Below, piece by piece: positions 16,893 to 25,603 of a DNA stretch of 64,000 bases. Made by a program: the position numbers and the translations under genes. This stretch comes from Sulfuricaulis limicola (GTDB taxonomy: Bacteria; Pseudomonadota; Gammaproteobacteria; Acidiferrobacterales; Sulfurifustaceae). The notes beneath the pieces are model-generated. The model was not told where the DNA came from. It worked only from the letters and a program-made list of their open reading frames with translations, and did no database searches. The stretch is taken from contig NZ_AP014879.1 of the NCBI RefSeq assembly GCF_002355735.1, forward strand, positions 806,001 through 870,000, read 5' to 3'. The first letter of the stretch is position 1, and the number at the start of each line of letters is the position of its first letter.

Positions 16893-16971
16893 AACCGCCA
16901 AGACGCCAAGAACGCCAAGTTTTCTATTCATGAAAGTTTTTCTTCTTGGCGACCTTGGCGTCTTGGCGGTT
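16893..16971. repeat. 27-bp inverted repeat with 9-nt internal period (second copy)
   Basis: Arms 16893-16919 and 16945-16971 pair over 27 positions with only two differences; each is built from three CGCCAAGAA-like units. The spacer is 25 nt. It is the same architecture as 9330-9412, where the unit is CGCAAAG. It lies between the FAH-family gene and the panE-like gene, upstream of the latter. Confidence 0.78.
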
Positions 16972-16994
16972 CAAAATTTATATACCAGAGACTC

Positions 16995-17759
16995 TTACTT
17001 ATATTCGTTGGACAGCGTGCCGATGCCGTCGATAACGACCTCGATCTTGCTGCCCGGTTTCATCGAGCCGACGCCCACGGACGTGCCGCAGGAAATGACA
17101 TCGCCCGGGTACAGCGTCATGTCGCGCGAGATCAGGCTCACGATCTGCGCCGGCTTGAAGATCATGTCGCTTACCGGGTAATTCTGGCGCTCCTTGCCGT
17201 CCAGCAGGGTTTTCACGCTGAGCGTGAGCGGGTCCAGGCCGGTGGCAATGACCGGGCCGAACACGCCGAAAGTGTCGAAGCCCTTGGCGCGCGTCCACTG
17301 GGCGAAGGTCGGGTCTTTCTGGAGGATTTCGGCGGCGGTGACGTCGTTGGAGCAGGTGTAGCCGAAGATATATTTCGCGGCGTCGGCCTCGGAAACGTTC
17401 GAGGCGCGCTGGCCGATCACGACTCCGAGTTCGCCTTCGTACACCACCTTGCCGGTATAGGACGCCGGCACGCGGATAGTCTGGCCGCCAGCGAGAAAGG
17501 AATTCGGCGCCTTGAGCAGATAGAGCGGTTCGGGTGGTGCCGTGAGGTTCAGTTTGGCGGCGAGCGCGTGAAAATTGTTCCACAGCGCGATCATCTTGGT
17601 TGGCACGCAGGGCGTGAGCAGCGTGACCTCGGCCAGCGGCACGGTGGCGTTCGTCGCGCGCGCCCCGGCGAACATGTCGCCTTCGTGGACCTGGATTACG
17701 CCATCGCGCAATGTTCCGAATCCGGTCTGTCCGCCGCGCTCGAAACGTATCCAGTGCAT
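16995..17759 (-). CDS. Fumarylacetoacetate hydrolase family protein
   Basis: 254 residues with the FAH C-terminal catalytic fold. The metal-binding pattern is present (YEGELGVVIG supplies the acidic ligands, then the NDVTA and KGFDTFGVFGP segments). Family members hydrolyse or isomerise 2-oxo acids, for example in homoprotocatechuate degradation or as acylpyruvases and oxaloacetate decarboxylases; this one's substrate is unknown. AGGAGG lies 5 nt before the ATG. It runs towards the panE-like gene on the same strand with an inverted repeat between them. Confidence 0.85.
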   Translation of the reverse strand: MHWIRFERGGQTGFGTLRDGVIQVHEGDMFAGARATNATVPLAEVTLLTPCVPTKMIALWNNFHALAAKLNLTAPPEPLYLLKAPNSFLAGGQTIRVPASYTGKVVYEGELGVVIGQRASNVSEADAAKYIFGYTCSNDVTAAEILQKDPTFAQWTRAKGFDTFGVFGPVIATGLDPLTLSVKTLLDGKERQNYPVSDMIFKPAQIVSLISRDMTLYPGDVISCGTSVGVGSMKPGSKIEVVIDGIGTLSNEYK

Positions 17760-17924
17760 AAAGCCTCCTCCGCCGTGTTATCGTGGCGATCCATTATGGT
17801 CGCGGATCGAGGTATGTATGCTACCTTCTGGCGCCGCGTGTCGCCAGCCGCATCGGGTTTCCACAAGATGAAATTGGCCTCGCGGCCGCGTTAACGTAAA
17901 ACCGGATTTCACTGGACGAAAAAC

Positions 17925-19511
17925 ATGCGCGACAACCAATACCCTGGCCGCTCGGTCGTGATGAGCACGCATGGCATGATCGCCACCAGCCAGCCGATGG
18001 CGACGCAGGCGGGACTCGGGGTGCTGCAGGCCGGCGGCAACGCCATGGACGCCGCCATCGCGGCGAGCGCGGTGCTGTGCGTCACCGAGCCGCAGGCGAC
18101 CGGTATCGGCGGCGATTGTTTTCTGCTGTATCACGAAGCCAAAACCGGCAAGCTCTTCGGCCTGAACGGCAGCGGCCGCGCCCCGGCGCGCGCTACGCTG
18201 GAGGAATTCGAGCGGCGCGGGCTGATGCAGGTGCCGGAGTTCGGAATTTTATCGGTGATCGTGCCCGGCGCCGTGGACGCGTGGCAGACGGCCCTCGAAC
18301 GTTTCGGCACGCGCAGCCTGGAAGAGATGCTGCAACCGGCTATCGCCTTTGCCGCGGACGGTTACGCGGTCACGCCGGTGGTGGCGAAGGCTTGGCAGAA
18401 CAACGCCGCCGTGCTCGCGCCGCATGCCGAAAGCCGGCGTGATTTTCTGGTGGACGGGCGCGCGCCCGCGGCCGGCACGCTGCATCGCCAGCCGCGGCTG
18501 GCGGAGTCGCTGCGCCGCATCGCGCGCGGCGGGCGCGAGGCCTTCTATCGCGGCCCGATCGCGGAAGCCATCGTGCGCCACAGCCATGCCCATGACGGCC
18601 TGCTCGAGCTGGAGGATTTCGCCGCCTACCGTTCGGAATGGGTCGAACCAATCAGCACCGATTACCATGGCGTGCGCGTGTGCGAAATTCCACCGAACGG
18701 GCAGGGCATCACGGCGCTGATGACGCTCAATATCCTGGAGCAGGCCGACCTGCGCGGCATGAAACATCTGAGCGCCGATCATCTGCATTGGGTGATCGAG
18801 GCCTTCAAGCTGGCATGGGCCGAGCGCGACGAGTACGTCGCCGACCCGGCGTTCAACCAGTTGCCCGTGGAAGAAATGCTGTCGAAGGAATTCGCCGCCC
18901 GGCAGTACGCGCGCATCGATCCGCATCGCGCCGCGCCTTACCCGGTTCAGCTGGCGGCGCGCGCGCACCGCGACACGGTGTATCTCAGCGTGGTGGACCG
19001 CGACCGCAACGCCGTATCCTTCATCAACAGCCTGTACTACCCCTTCGGCAGCGGTGTGGTCGCGGGCGACACCGGTATCATGTTGCAGAACCGCGGCGCC
19101 GGCTTCGTGCTGGAGCCCGGTCATTTCAACTGCATCGCGCCGCGCAAGCGCCCGCTGCATACCATCATCCCGGCGATGGCCTATCGCGGCGATGACCTAT
19201 TGAGTTTCGGCGTGATGGGCGGGGAGTATCAGCCCATGGGGCATGTCTGCGTGCTGACCAACTGGCTCGACTTCGGACTGGACTTGCAGGAGGCGATCGA
19301 CGCGCCGCGCTTCATGCCGGGCGGCGGGGTAGTGGCGCTGGAACGGCCGGTTCCGCAGGAGGTGCTGAAGGCGCTGCAACAGCGCGGGCACGTGGTCGGA
19401 CGCACCGAGCTGGCGCTCGGCGGCGCGCAGGCGATTTACGTGGATGCGAAGAACGGCGTACTGTCTGCCGGCTCCGACCCGCGCAAGGACGGCTGCGCGT
19501 TGGGATATTGA
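17925..19511 (+). CDS. ggt: Gamma-glutamyltransferase family protein
   Basis: A 528-residue Ntn-hydrolase proenzyme. Self-cleavage is expected before Thr351 in HRDTVYLSVVD, giving large and small subunits. The substrate-binding region includes GGNAMDAAIAAS near the N-terminus, and a GGEYQPMGH motif stands in place of the usual PGGSR-like segment. No signal peptide is apparent, unlike periplasmic E. coli GGT, so a cytoplasmic location or a GGT-like acylase activity is possible. It acts on glutathione or related gamma-glutamyl compounds. The 165 bp upstream holds no other gene. Confidence 0.87.
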   Translation: MRDNQYPGRSVVMSTHGMIATSQPMATQAGLGVLQAGGNAMDAAIAASAVLCVTEPQATGIGGDCFLLYHEAKTGKLFGLNGSGRAPARATLEEFERRGLMQVPEFGILSVIVPGAVDAWQTALERFGTRSLEEMLQPAIAFAADGYAVTPVVAKAWQNNAAVLAPHAESRRDFLVDGRAPAAGTLHRQPRLAESLRRIARGGREAFYRGPIAEAIVRHSHAHDGLLELEDFAAYRSEWVEPISTDYHGVRVCEIPPNGQGITALMTLNILEQADLRGMKHLSADHLHWVIEAFKLAWAERDEYVADPAFNQLPVEEMLSKEFAARQYARIDPHRAAPYPVQLAARAHRDTVYLSVVDRDRNAVSFINSLYYPFGSGVVAGDTGIMLQNRGAGFVLEPGHFNCIAPRKRPLHTIIPAMAYRGDDLLSFGVMGGEYQPMGHVCVLTNWLDFGLDLQEAIDAPRFMPGGGVVALERPVPQEVLKALQQRGHVVGRTELALGGAQAIYVDAKNGVLSAGSDPRKDGCALGY

Positions 19512-19525
19512 GGATAAAAAGGATT

Positions 19526-19605
19526 CGTCACACCGGCGAAAGCCGGTGTCCAGATAAGTAGAATTAACTTTAATACACTGGATTCCGGCTTTCGCCGGAA
19601 TGACG
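19526..19605. repeat. Nested inverted repeat with compensatory changes
   Basis: Arms 19526-19553 and 19578-19605 (28 nt each) pair except for four positions. Each arm is also a hairpin itself: CACCGGC-GAAA-GCCGGTG on the left, TTCCGGC-TTTC-GCCGGAA on the right. The four differing positions change in pairs that keep each small hairpin intact. It lies between convergent ggt and the acyl-CoA ligase. Confidence 0.7.
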
Positions 19606-19616
19606 ATTGAGATGCT

Positions 19617-21146
19617 TCACGCCAAGCCGAGTTTCTGCGCCAAACCGATGCGCTGCAGCTTGCCGGTCGCGCCCTTGGGGATTTCTTCCAGAATTAAAAT
19701 TTTGCGCGGCACCTTGAAGTCCGCCAGCCGTTTGGCGGCGAACTCGCGGATTTCCTTTTCATCGGCGCTCTTGCCTTCGCGCAGCACCACGGCCGCGGCC
19801 ACGTCCTCGCCGAGCTTGGCGTGCGGCATGGCGAAGGTCACGACCTGCTGCACCGCCGGGTGGTCCATCAGCACCTCGTCCACCTCGCGTGGCGAAATCT
19901 TCTCGCCGCCGCGGTTGATGATCTCTTTCAGCCGGCCGGTAATGCTGAGATAACCTTCCGCGTCGATCACGCCCTGATCGCCGGTGCGAAACCAGCCATT
20001 GGTGAAGCCCTCGGCATTGGCCTTGGGATTGTTCTCGTAGCCGTTGGTTACGTTCGGGCCGCGGATCACCACTTCGCCGGTCTGGTTCGGTCCCAGCAAT
20101 TTTCCGTCCTCGCCCATGATGCCGACTTCCGGTCCGGCGGCGATGCCGACGGTGCCGGGCTTGTGCGGGCGCGGCGGCAGCGGATTGCTGGTCATCTGGT
20201 GCGAGGCCTCGGTCATGCCATAGGACTCGAGCACCGGCGCGTTGAACACCTGTTCGAGCTCGGCCAGCACCTGCGGCGGCAGCGACGACGAGGATGAGCG
20301 GATGAAGCGCAGCGGATGGCGCGCGATAACCTCACGATTGTTCGCCGCGCGTGCCAGGATCGCCTGGTGCATGGTTGGCACCGCCGTGTACCAGGTCGGC
20401 TTGGCCTCGTCCATCCAGGCGAAGAACTTGAGCGCGTTGAAACCGGGCGTGCAGTAAACGCTGCTGCCGGTGCAGAGCGTGGACAGCACCGATCCAATGA
20501 GTCCGTGGATATGGAACAGCGGCATGATGCTCAAGCCCCGGTCGGCGGGCGTGAGGCTCAAAATATCCCGGATGTGGCCGGCCGAGGCGCACACGTTGCG
20601 CTGCGACAGCGGCACGATCTTGGGGCGCGAAGTCGTGCCGGAGGTGTGCAGCACCAGCGCGACGTCGTCGGTCCCGGCATGGCCGCCGCGCGCCGCCGCG
20701 GCGGATTGACCGCCCGCGACCGGAACCAGCTCGAACACGCCGGCAGGGTCGGTATTCGCGCGCACGATTTCAATAACGGGAATTTTCAGTTTGGTGGCGA
20801 CGCCGAGCGCGGGTGAAGTGCTGCCGCGTTCGACCACCAACGCCTTGGCCTTGAGGTCGGCAAGATAGAATTCGAATTCGTCGGCGCGATACGCCGGATT
20901 GAGCGGGGCGGAAGTCGTGCCCGCGGCGATGGCCACGAAGGCGCTGGCCATCTCGGTGCCGTTGGGCAGCACGATGGCGACGCGGTCGTTGCGTCCGATC
21001 CCGAGCCGGTTGAGTGTCGCCACGGTGCGTCCGACATGATCGCGCAGCCCGCCGTAGGTGAGCGACGGGCAGCCGCTGCCGACAAAGGCAATGGCGTTGG
21101 CGGGCTTGTCCGCCAGCAGCGCATGGATCGTGGAATAAACGGTCAT
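19617..21146 (-). CDS. AMP-dependent acyl-CoA ligase (oxalyl-CoA synthetase/AAE3-like)
   Basis: A 509-residue adenylate-forming ligase: AMP-binding motif LHTSGTTSRPK (about 168-178), YGMTEASHQM (A5 motif) and GWFRTGDQG (A7), then the C-terminal swivel domain with the catalytic lysine in GATGKLQ. Overall sequence character resembles the Fum10p/AAE3 group, which includes plant oxalate:CoA ligase; that specificity is an inference. GGAGGAAG precedes the ATG. It is the last gene of a minus-strand run that also holds glcD and glcE. Confidence 0.82.
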   Translation of the reverse strand: MTVYSTIHALLADKPANAIAFVGSGCPSLTYGGLRDHVGRTVATLNRLGIGRNDRVAIVLPNGTEMASAFVAIAAGTTSAPLNPAYRADEFEFYLADLKAKALVVERGSTSPALGVATKLKIPVIEIVRANTDPAGVFELVPVAGGQSAAAARGGHAGTDDVALVLHTSGTTSRPKIVPLSQRNVCASAGHIRDILSLTPADRGLSIMPLFHIHGLIGSVLSTLCTGSSVYCTPGFNALKFFAWMDEAKPTWYTAVPTMHQAILARAANNREVIARHPLRFIRSSSSSLPPQVLAELEQVFNAPVLESYGMTEASHQMTSNPLPPRPHKPGTVGIAAGPEVGIMGEDGKLLGPNQTGEVVIRGPNVTNGYENNPKANAEGFTNGWFRTGDQGVIDAEGYLSITGRLKEIINRGGEKISPREVDEVLMDHPAVQQVVTFAMPHAKLGEDVAAAVVLREGKSADEKEIREFAAKRLADFKVPRKILILEEIPKGATGKLQRIGLAQKLGLA

Positions 21147-21269
21147 GGATGCTTCCTCCGCTCCTGAAAATTATCTGGACGACGTTACCGGATGCGGCGC
21201 CATGTTATCAGCCTTTCGCAGGCTGTAAATGCGCTTTTCATGATGTGGAACAGCGGGGAGGCGGCCGGA

Positions 21270-21791
21270 TTATTTGTCTTCCCAGGGCGCGAAGCCGATG
21301 GAGCGCTTTTTCTTCGGCACGGGCGGCGTCATCAGTTCGCGGATGGCGTCGAAAACGACCCTGAACTGGGCGTCGTATTTTCTCTCCAGCGCCGCCAGCT
21401 TGCGCGCCAGATCGACGTTGGAGGCGAGCATTTGCCGCAGGCGCACGAACGCGCGCATGATTTCGATGTTGACCTGGATCGCGCGTTTGCTGTGGAGCAC
21501 GCTCGAGAGCATGGCCACGCCCTGTTCGGTGAAGGCGTACGGATGGTAACGACGGCCTCCCCGTTTTGAGGTGCCAAATTGGCACCTCAAACTTTCAAAC
21601 TCTTTGGTTGAAAGCTGAAACATGAAGTCCTCGGGGAAACGCCGCAGGTTACGCTTGACGGAGCGGTTTAGTACCTTGGTTTCCACCTCGTAAAGTATGG
21701 CCAGATCGTCATCCAGCATCACCCTCTGGCCCCGTAAGAGGTAAATACGATTTTCGATCTGTTCTGCTGGAACGATAGGTTTTTGGGACAC
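21270..21791 (-). CDS. ORF6N domain DNA-binding protein
   Basis: 173 residues with an N-terminal ORF6N domain (about 8-95: [47 protein letters not shown]), then a helical C-terminal part. ORF6N domains occur in phage antirepressor-like proteins and in stand-alone chromosomal genes that often travel horizontally. A perfect 27-bp palindrome (21565-21591) is embedded in the coding sequence where it reads LRCQFGTSK, and four related palindromes lie upstream. No phage genes are nearby. Self-regulation through these palindromes is possible but unproven. Confidence 0.88.
   Translation of the reverse strand: MSQKPIVPAEQIENRIYLLRGQRVMLDDDLAILYEVETKVLNRSVKRNLRRFPEDFMFQLSTKEFESLRCQFGTSKRGGRRYHPYAFTEQGVAMLSSVLHSKRAIQVNIEIMRAFVRLRQMLASNVDLARKLAALERKYDAQFRVVFDAIRELMTPPVPKKKRSIGFAPWEDK
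21565..21591. repeat. 27-bp palindrome inside ORF6N gene
   Basis: Arms TTTGAGGTGCCAA (21565-21577) and TTGGCACCTCAAA (21579-21591) are perfect complements around a single central A. It belongs to the same family as the four palindromes at 21857-21993. Confidence 0.85.
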
Positions 21792-21856
21792 GGATACACC
21801 TTTGTTTTTGCAGATTGTAGCTTTGTGCAGGGGAATTACCGCCCTAGTTCTAAAGG

Positions 21857-21993
21857 TTTGAGATCACAATTTGTGACCTCAAATCGCCGGATTTCCTGGA
21901 GGGCATATCTTGAAATCACAATTTGTGATTTCAAGGTCACAATTTGTGACCTTGATCCCCGGCCTGTTTGAGGTTCCAATTTGGTACCTCAAA
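21857..21993. repeat. Cluster of four 25-27 bp palindromes upstream of ORF6N
   Basis: Palindrome 1 (21857-21883): arms TTTGAGATCACAA and TTGTGACCTCAAA, one mismatch. Palindrome 2 (21909-21935): arms CTTGAAATCACAA and TTGTGATTTCAAG, perfect. Palindrome 3 (21931-21955): arms TCAAGGTCACAA and TTGTGACCTTGA, perfect, overlapping palindrome 2 by 5 bp. Palindrome 4 (21967-21993): arms TTTGAGGTTCCAA and TTGGTACCTCAAA, one mismatch. All share the centre CAATTTG. They fill most of the 204-bp gap between the SLAC1-type gene and ORF6N; I see no gene there. Confidence 0.85.
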
Positions 21994-21995
21994 TT

Positions 21996-22973
21996 TTACT
22001 GCTCCGGCGTACAGATCTCGTTGCGCGCGATGGCGCGCGCGGTGAGCGCCAGTAACAATGCGATCACGGCACAGAGCAATGCCAGCAGCAGCCAGGAAAC
22101 ATCTTTGAAAAACGCCACGCCGGTGGCGCGGTACATGAGGAGTGTGGCGATGGTCAGCGCGGCGAGGGGAAAGGAGTAGGCCCACCAGGAAAGAAAAAAC
22201 TTGAGGCGTGCGAAGCGCGGCAGTTGCAACGCCAGCAGCAGCGCGATGAACACCGCCGTGTGGTAAAGAATGCGCCCGAATCCATCCAGTACGCCGCGGA
22301 GTTTCAGGTAGGCGATGAAGCCGGCCGCCGGCGGTGCCAGCAGGATGAACAGCGTGGGCAACAGCCGGTCGGGCAGGGGGTTATGGAAGATCATGCGATA
22401 CACGATGATGGTGAACAGCACCAACCAGAACACCAGTCCGATGCTGAAGAAAAACCAGCCGGTTTCGGGGCCGGCGTGCGTGACCCCGGCGATGGGTGCC
22501 ACGATGTTTCCCACCACCGGAATGAACCAGGCGGGACTGATGTGGGTGATTTCAAAACCCGGCTTGTAGATCCAGGCGTTCAGCACGTAGAGCGTCACCA
22601 GCAGATGCAGTGCCGCGCCCGCGAGCCAGAGCGCGTACGAGAGTTTTGGCCAGAGTCCGAGGGTGGCGCCGCCCAGCAACAGCAGGCTGACCGTGATGGT
22701 CGCGCCGAAACTCATTTTCACCGGATGACGCCATTCCTGCATCACCGCTTCCGGATAACGCATCAATTTCAGGAGGTACACAACCGCCAGCAGCGCGAAT
22801 ACGATCAGGCTGACGACCGTCACGATCTGTCCGCCGCCCCGGGGCAGGCCGAGAATGGCTTCGCCCTGTTGCAGCGCCATGGCGAGGCCGGCCAGTCCCA
22901 TGACGGAAGAAAAGAAGGCGACCGGAAAAAGTTGCAGGCGGTTGTGGCTGGGGATGGCGGCTTCAGTGCTCAT
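21996..22973 (-). CDS. SLAC1/TehA family anion channel or transporter
   Basis: A 325-residue polytopic membrane protein with about ten hydrophobic helices, of the TDT (tellurite-resistance/dicarboxylate transporter; SLAC1/TehA) family. The opening HNRLQLFPVAFFSSVMGLAG and the internal SPAWFIPVVGNIVAP are typical. Relatives conduct small anions or organic acids such as malate. It starts 35 bp after glcE on the same strand, making an organic-acid role (for example glycolate or another carboxylate) plausible. The start at 22973 follows AGGATCG; the frame is open further upstream through glcE. Confidence 0.85.
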   Translation of the reverse strand: MSTEAAIPSHNRLQLFPVAFFSSVMGLAGLAMALQQGEAILGLPRGGGQIVTVVSLIVFALLAVVYLLKLMRYPEAVMQEWRHPVKMSFGATITVSLLLLGGATLGLWPKLSYALWLAGAALHLLVTLYVLNAWIYKPGFEITHISPAWFIPVVGNIVAPIAGVTHAGPETGWFFFSIGLVFWLVLFTIIVYRMIFHNPLPDRLLPTLFILLAPPAAGFIAYLKLRGVLDGFGRILYHTAVFIALLLALQLPRFARLKFFLSWWAYSFPLAALTIATLLMYRATGVAFFKDVSWLLLALLCAVIALLLALTARAIARNEICTPEQ

Positions 22974-23008
22974 GCGGGCGATCCTGTTGTGTTCACTTCG
23001 GTTGCGGC

Positions 23009-24061
23009 TCAGGCGACGTTGAGTCTGCCCTCGGGGTCGAACGCCCGTTTCAGGTTCTGCTGGAGCGCCGCGACCGCGGGCGGCAGGGGATGGAACGAGG
23101 CGCCGTTCTGCCCGGCGCGGCGGAACAGGGTGGCGTGACCGCCGGCCGTTTCCGTTTCCCGGCGGATATCCGCGGCCGGCGCATCGCTCCGGAGCCAGCG
23201 CTGCGCGCCACCCCAGTCGAGGAGCCACTGGCCCGGCAGGTCCATCGACGCCGTGGCGGGTGGGACCGACAGGCGCCACAGCGGCGCATCGCCCTGAAAG
23301 AAGCCGTGCCGGTGTTCGCGGATGTCGCCCCAGAATTCATCGCTCTTGTCCAGCGCCTTGCCGCCCAGTTTGGCGCGCGCAGCCTGCACCCCCAGTTCGC
23401 TGCCGGAGAGACGCACATATAAGGTATCGTCCACGTGGCAGGCGGCGGACAGCGGCAGCGGCTGCGCGCTCCAGGTATTCATGGTGGCGATGGCCTTGTC
23501 GACCGTGGTCGCGAAGCCGAGCGTGATTTCCCGGGCCGGTTTCGGCAACACCTTGAGCGAGATTTCGAGCAGCACGCCGAGCGTGCCGCGCGCCCCGACC
23601 ATGAGGCGCGAGACGTCGTAGCCGGCGACGTTTTTCATCACCTCGCCGCCGAAATGCAGGATCTCGCCCCTGCCGTTGATGAGGCGTGCGCCGAGGACGT
23701 GGTCGCGCGCGGCGCCGGCATAGGGCCGGCGCGGGCCGGAGAAACCGCAGGCAATGGTGCCGCCGAGCGTGGCGGCCGGGCCGAAGTAAGGCGGCTCGAA
23801 GGCGAGCATCTGGCCCTTGTCAGCCAGCGCCGTCTCGATCTCGGCGAGCGGTGTGCCGGCGCGGGCCGTGATGACCAGTTCGGTCGGCTCGTAGGAAACG
23901 ATGCCGCGATGACCGGTGACATCCAGCTTTTCACCCGCCGCTTCGCCGGTATAAAAGCGCTTGCTGCCGCTGCCGGTGATCGTGAGAGGCGTGCGTTTCC
24001 TTACCGCGGCCTTGATAGCCTCGGCGAGTTCATTCGCGATATCCTGATTGGCGGCGCTCAT
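23009..24061 (-). CDS. glcE: Glycolate oxidase, FAD-binding subunit GlcE
   Basis: 350 residues from ATG 24061, 5 bp after the glcD stop. An FAD-binding type-4 domain spans about 5-190 (ITGSGSKRFY; PYFGPAATLGGTIACGFSGPRRP; GEVMKNVAGYDVSRL). GlcE works with GlcD and the Fe-S subunit GlcF to oxidise glycolate to glyoxylate at the membrane. The frame continues upstream over glcD but the start is fixed by coupling to the glcD stop. No glcF follows; the next gene is a SLAC1-type transporter. Confidence 0.92.
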   Translation of the reverse strand: MSAANQDIANELAEAIKAAVRKRTPLTITGSGSKRFYTGEAAGEKLDVTGHRGIVSYEPTELVITARAGTPLAEIETALADKGQMLAFEPPYFGPAATLGGTIACGFSGPRRPYAGAARDHVLGARLINGRGEILHFGGEVMKNVAGYDVSRLMVGARGTLGVLLEISLKVLPKPAREITLGFATTVDKAIATMNTWSAQPLPLSAACHVDDTLYVRLSGSELGVQAARAKLGGKALDKSDEFWGDIREHRHGFFQGDAPLWRLSVPPATASMDLPGQWLLDWGGAQRWLRSDAPAADIRRETETAGGHATLFRRAGQNGASFHPLPPAVAALQQNLKRAFDPEGRLNVA

Positions 24062-24066
24062 GCGGT

Positions 24067-25554
24067 TCAAAATCTTTCCAGTTCGGGATGCACCAGCTTG
24101 CCGCCGTGCACGTGCATGCGGCCGAATTCGGCGCAGCGCGACAGCGTCGGCACCGCCTTGCCGGGGTTGAGCAGGCCCCTGGGATCGAAGGCCGCTTTCA
24201 GGGCATGAAACTGTTCCAGCTCCACGCGCGTGAACTGGAGGCACATCTGGCCGATCTTCTCCACGCCCACGCCATGCTCGCCGGTCACCGTGCCGCCGAC
24301 CTCGATGCAGAATTCCAGAATCTTGCCGCCCAGTTCCTCGGTCTTTTCCAGCTCGCCCGGCTTGTTGGCGTTGTAGAGAATCAGCGGGTGCAGGTTGCCG
24401 TCGCCGGCGTGAAACACGTTCGCCACTGCCAGGCCGTATTCCTTCGACAGATCGCTGATGCGCCTCAATACTTTGGCCAGGTGTCGGCGCGGGATGGTGC
24501 CGTCCATGCAGTAGTAATCCGGCGACAGGCGCCCGACCGCGGGGAACGCCGCCTTGCGGCCGGCCCACATGCGCAGGCGCTCCGCTTCATCCCGGGATAC
24601 GCGCACCTCGGCGGCGCCCTGCTTCAGCAGCAGCGTGCGAATCTGCGCGATGCCTTCGGAAACTTCCTCGCTGGTGCCGTCGAGTTCGCACAGCAGGATC
24701 GCCGCGGCTTCGACCGGATAGCCGGCCTTGGCGTAAGCCTCGGCGGCGCGGATGGCGAGGTTGTCCATCATCTCGAGGCCGGCGGGCAGGAACCCGCTCG
24801 CGATGATGGCGGCAACGGCGTCGCCGGCCGTTTCGATCTCGTCGAACACCGCGAGCATCACCTGCGCGCGTTCCGGTTTCGGCAGCAGTTTGACCGTGAA
24901 CTCGACCATCACTCCGAGCATGCCTTCCGAGCCGGTCATGAGCGCCAGCAGGTCGTAACCAGGGATGTCGAGCGCCTTGCCGCCGAGCGTGATGAGTTCG
25001 CCGTCCATGGTCATGAACTTGATGCCGGTCACGTTGTGCACCGTCAGGCCGTATTTCAGGCAATGCACGCCGCCGGCGTTTTCGGCGACGTTGCCGCCGA
25101 TGGAGCAGGCCAGCTGCGACGAGGGATCGGGCGCGTAGTACAGGCCATAGGGTGCCGCGGCCTCGGAGATCGCGAGATTGCGCACGCCGGGCTGGACCGT
25201 GGCGGTGCGGTTGGCGGGATCGACTTCCAGGATGCGGTTGAATTTCGCCAGCGACAGCAATACGCCGTCTTCGAGCGGCAGCGCGCCGCCGGACAAGCCG
25301 GTGCCGGCGCCGCGCGCGACCACGGGAATATCCTGCTCCGAGCACAGCCGCAGCAGCCGACCCACCTGTTCCACCGTCTCCGGCAGCGCCACGATCCAGG
25401 GCAGCCGGCGGTAGGCCGACAGCCCGTCGCATTCATACGGGCGCAGGTCTTCTTCCTCGGTCAGTACCGAGCTGCGCGGCATGAATTCGCGCAGCCGCGC
25501 CGCCAGCGATTGGCGCAGCGCCGTCGAAGCCAGGGAGGTTGGGGCCGTGCTCAT
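24067..25554 (-). CDS. glcD: Glycolate oxidase subunit GlcD
   Basis: 495 residues: FAD-binding type-4 domain (about 40-235) with ARGAGTGLSGGA and SSQLACSIGGNVAENAGG, and an FAD-linked oxidase C-terminal domain with FHAGDGNLHP and GEHGVG near the end. This is the catalytic flavoprotein subunit of glycolate dehydrogenase. Together with GlcE it would need a Fe-S electron-transfer subunit; lutA/lutB-type Fe-S proteins occur 6 kb away, but a link is speculative. The start at 25554 has no strong SD. Confidence 0.93.
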   Translation of the reverse strand: MSTAPTSLASTALRQSLAARLREFMPRSSVLTEEEDLRPYECDGLSAYRRLPWIVALPETVEQVGRLLRLCSEQDIPVVARGAGTGLSGGALPLEDGVLLSLAKFNRILEVDPANRTATVQPGVRNLAISEAAAPYGLYYAPDPSSQLACSIGGNVAENAGGVHCLKYGLTVHNVTGIKFMTMDGELITLGGKALDIPGYDLLALMTGSEGMLGVMVEFTVKLLPKPERAQVMLAVFDEIETAGDAVAAIIASGFLPAGLEMMDNLAIRAAEAYAKAGYPVEAAAILLCELDGTSEEVSEGIAQIRTLLLKQGAAEVRVSRDEAERLRMWAGRKAAFPAVGRLSPDYYCMDGTIPRRHLAKVLRRISDLSKEYGLAVANVFHAGDGNLHPLILYNANKPGELEKTEELGGKILEFCIEVGGTVTGEHGVGVEKIGQMCLQFTRVELEQFHALKAAFDPRGLLNPGKAVPTLSRCAEFGRMHVHGGKLVHPELERF

Positions 25555-25603
25555 GCGGGCTAGGGTAATCCCTGCCCGGCATGGCGTAAAGCCGGGACGG
25601 CGG

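Noticed and set aside
21792-21995. CRISPR-like array in the ORF6N upstream region
   Set aside because: The units are palindromes with unequal and partly overlapping spacing, with no spacers of constant length and no cas genes.
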